Part shown: in pieces, positions 44,960 through 47,438 of the stretch
Position numbering within the stretch: the stretch's first letter is position 1
Layout: each line of letters opens with the position of its first letter
Assembly (NCBI GenBank): GCA_028456385.1
Contig: JALNQF010000322.1
Span: 1 to 47,438, forward strand
Direction: 5' to 3'
DNA from: Ophiosphaerella korrae
Taxonomy: Eukaryota > Ascomycota > Dothideomycetes > Pleosporales > Phaeosphaeriaceae
DNA length: 47,438 nt
Translations under genes and position numbers: made by a program
The notes under the pieces: generated by a model
What the model saw: only the letters and a program-made list of their open reading frames with translations
Database searches by the model: none
What the model was told of the DNA's origin: nothing

Positions 44960-47438
44960 AGCTTATACTTACTATATATACCTAAGTAAGGGCGTACTTA
45001 CACTAGGTATTAAACCTAAGTAGTAGTACTAGGGAAGGAAAAGACTCCTAAACCTACGTAAATTACTAGCACTTAATTTACAAGAACTAAGTAATAAAGC
45101 GCCCTAGACTCTACTAAAACCTTTACTAGCTAGCGCTAAAGATCTAAATCTCTATAAACTAATAGCTAAATATACTAATATAGTATATAACTACTATAAC
45201 TTAGCTTATTATACTATAACTTAGTTATATAAAAAATCTTCTATTTCCTTAAAAGCTAGCCTCTTAAACTAAAATAATACTAGCTTACAACCTCTTTATT
45301 ACTTAAATTAAGTATACTTACAAGATAAAGATATACTATAAATAGTAAACTATAGATCTAGTAAAGAACTAAAAGAACGCTCTAGAGCTACTATACTATA
45401 AAAAATCTATAAAATACGCGCTAGAACTAAGTCCCTAGAAAAATAGACCTAGGGACTTACTACACTAACTGCTCTAATAAAAAAAGCACTAAGTAACTTC
45501 TAATAATATCTTAAGACCTCCTTGTAGAAAGATAAAAGAAAATAGGTAATAGACCCTAAATCCTTTATTTAGCTAAGACTACCTAGTAAACTTAATTTCT
45601 AAACTAATATAATTTCCTAACAAGTACTATAGTAGAGTATTATAAAGAAAAGAATAGTAAAAAGGGAGTAGATAGTTACTAGAGAAACACGAGTACTAAG
45701 GGCTTATAAAGAGGCGAACTATTAAGGAAGAGAGGTAAGAGAGGGCAGCTAATAGGCCCTTAGGTTATAGGATATAACCTATAAGAGGGCAAACAATGTT
45801 TAGAGTTAGTTTAGCTAATAAAGTTTAAGATTCCTAAGACTAATAAGCCCTTAGGCCCTAAATCTGTATTAGGCATACAACCCTACAATAGTACTAGGTA
45901 CCTTCTTAGCTAATAGCTCTATAATAGATTTAGCTACTCCTAACTAACCTATTATAGAAGAATTTAACCTAGACATAGACTCTACCTCCTTTAACTAAGG
46001 TAGCTCCTTAAGGTATAGACTAGTTACTAAGGTCTCTTTTAATAACTAGACTATATTAAACGACTTAATTAATAACGCCTAACTAAACGTTAGCTAAGTA
46101 TTATTACTCTAGCCTACACCTAAGCTTAAGAACCTAGAAGAGCTAAGAGATAACCTACTATTAAACACTATAATTAACAAAGACCTACTACTAAGAATAG
46201 TCTTTATATATTAAGATAAACTTAAGAAATTACTTACTAAGTTTACTAAGCTCTAACCCTTGTTTTATACTCTATTACTAACTTTATACTAGAGAATTAA
46301 AGATAATAAACCTAGTAATTACTTATCTCTTAGAGAATTTACCCTAGCTATAATAGTATTAAACCTAGTAGTTATAAACAAGTAGATATAGGATATAATT
46401 AACGTAGTAAACAAATAAAACTAGAGGCTTATAGCTAGAGTAAGTAAATAAGATAAATAACTCTCTTAATAAGACGACTAATTAGCTTAACTCTAAGAAC
46501 CCCTAGCGTAATTACTACTAAACTATAACTATATTATAAAGTAATATAATACTTTAGGCTAAAGAGCTACTTAGTATAAAGCTTTATAAGAAGAAGCTAT
46601 AGTAAAATATAACTACTTACGTAAAGTAGTAATCTACTAAGAAGACCTAATAGCTAAATAAACTAAGCTAGAAACCTTTAACTTTAATATACTAGCGTAG
46701 AAAGATATAGAACTACTTTATACTAGGATCTTACTATAAGGCTAGTAACTTAGCTTCCTTAAAAAAGAGTTCGAACTCTAAGTACTAGTAGTAGGCTACT
46801 ATATCTTTAATAGAGAAGAGTTTACTCTAACTATTTTCTTAACTAGTATCTAAAAGCTAGCCTTTAATTTTTACTAGTATAAAGAATAAAAAAACTACTT
46901 TATAAAACTCTTATAATTTTAAGGAATAAAATACTATATAGACGTTATATCTTTTATCTAGTCTATATATAATTACTTTATTACTAATAGAAAAAAATAT
47001 ATTAGCTTATAAACCTAAGCTAACGTTATTATATACTACTATATAGGATTAGCTTACTTATACCTTACTATCTTAAATAGTATTACTTACTTATACTAAG
47101 AAGAATTTGTATATTTCTTTATACTTTTCTACTAATTTAGTAATATAGACGTAGTAGGATTAGAAGAAGTATGTTATAAAACCCTAGAAATAGCTAAATT
47201 TAGACTAGACTAACTAATCTATAAAACTACCTAGTTAGTATAAGCTAAATTCTTCTCTAAATTTAATAATATTAGCTTTAAACTATAATAGAACCTATAG
47301 CTATATAATATCTACTTTTAAAAAAAGCTATAACCTTAGCTTAGAAAGGCTACTAGTACTACCCCTAGTATCTATAATAGCCCCGCTAATTTTTAAAAGA
47401 TAATCTTAATATTAGAAAATAAAGTAAATAATTATAAC
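44960..47438 (+). pseudogene. Degenerate coding region interrupted by a solo LTR, unidentified
   Basis: The plus strand reads for about 740 codons, running off the window, with RIP-type stops only in many places. Before the solo LTR: LLASAKDLNLYKLIAKYTNI (near 45,125-45,185) and VIDPKSFI. After it: PTPKLKNLEELRDNLLL (near 46,117-46,167), KPSNYLSLREFTLAIIVLNL (near 46,309-46,370) and NIDVVGLEEVCYKTLEIAKF near 47,145-47,205. The frame entering the LTR and the frame leaving it agree when one AGTAC is removed, which supports a real former gene. It may belong to another transposon; no domain was recognised. It is less RIP-mutated than elements A and D. Confidence 0.4.
45627..45889 (+). repeat. Solo LTR of family A
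   Basis: 263 bp matching both LTRs of element A, flanked by AGTAC at 45,622-45,626 and 45,890-45,894. It keeps more C and G than either element A LTR (for example CCTATAAGAGGGCAAAC). No internal element sequence follows. Confidence 0.85.

Larger units (their letters stand above)
6545..47438. other. RIP-mutated AT-rich block
   Basis: From about 6,545 to the window end the sequence is very AT-rich. CpA is nearly absent throughout, and in elements A and D TpG is nearly absent too. TAA and TAG occur in all frames where Gln, Trp and Arg codons would have been. Remaining C and G sit mainly in CC, CT, AG and GCGC contexts. Recognisable transposon proteins survive with Cys-to-Tyr, Gly-to-Arg/Ser, Asp-to-Asn and Pro-to-Leu/Ser changes, exactly what C-to-T on either strand gives. 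RIP is known to do this to duplicated DNA in Pezizomycotina, and such DNA is usually heterochromatic. Confidence 0.92.

Noticed and set aside
6545..47438. Mitochondrial or horizontally acquired AT-rich DNA
   Set aside because: The AT bias is explained by CpA-to-TpA mutation of recognisable nuclear transposons, with a less mutated twin of one segment present.

Overview
The window looks like DNA from a filamentous ascomycete (Pezizomycotina) genome shaped by repeat-induced point mutation (RIP). The reasons are a fungal-type secreted aspartic protease, TTAGGG-type repeats, and an abrupt change at about 6,545 from ordinary DNA (roughly half G+C by eye) to about 41 kb of very AT-rich DNA. That AT-rich DNA is full of TAA/TAG stops and nearly devoid of CpA, and it still carries recognisable transposon proteins. 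I see no complete, intact protein-coding gene.

Left part (1-6,545): a conserved but truncated coding fragment on the minus strand (59-379); a CG/TG microsatellite; degenerate interstitial TTAGGG repeats (1,126-1,268); an A1 aspartic-protease pseudogene on the minus strand (2,367-3,653) with both catalytic motifs but a frame disruption and an in-frame TAG; a short broken hydrophobic remnant (3,846-3,986); a multi-pass membrane-protein pseudogene on the plus strand (4,170-5,865) with an in-frame TGA; and an LTR-like segment X (about 6,185-6,530) whose mutated twin lies inside the AT-rich block.

Right part (6,545-47,438): nested transposons. A Tc1/mariner-like DNA transposon (about 6,525-26,830) was split by Gypsy element A (7,579-26,284, duplicated AGTAC). 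Element A was in turn hit by a solo LTR of family X (10,919-11,252), a solo LTR of the B/C family (12,339-12,737, duplicated TATAT) and a complete chromodomain Gypsy element B (13,457-20,555, minus strand, equal 449-bp LTRs, duplicated AGATT). Removing these at their duplications brings adjacent parts of the transposase, the element-A reverse transcriptase and an unidentified gene back together. Further right, another minus-strand Gypsy (D) is split by a second chromodomain Gypsy (C, 33,541-40,618). A 230-280 bp inverted repeat lies at 28,208-28,460 and 44,350-44,632. The last segment holds an unidentified degenerate coding region split by a solo LTR of family A.

The parts do not form a working pathway. 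They record repeated invasion, RIP inactivation and decay that also reached the two adjacent host genes. I did not find a convincing new functional system. The most unusual points are the strand-biased RIP in B and C, the nesting order, and a long extra coding region after the integrase of element A.
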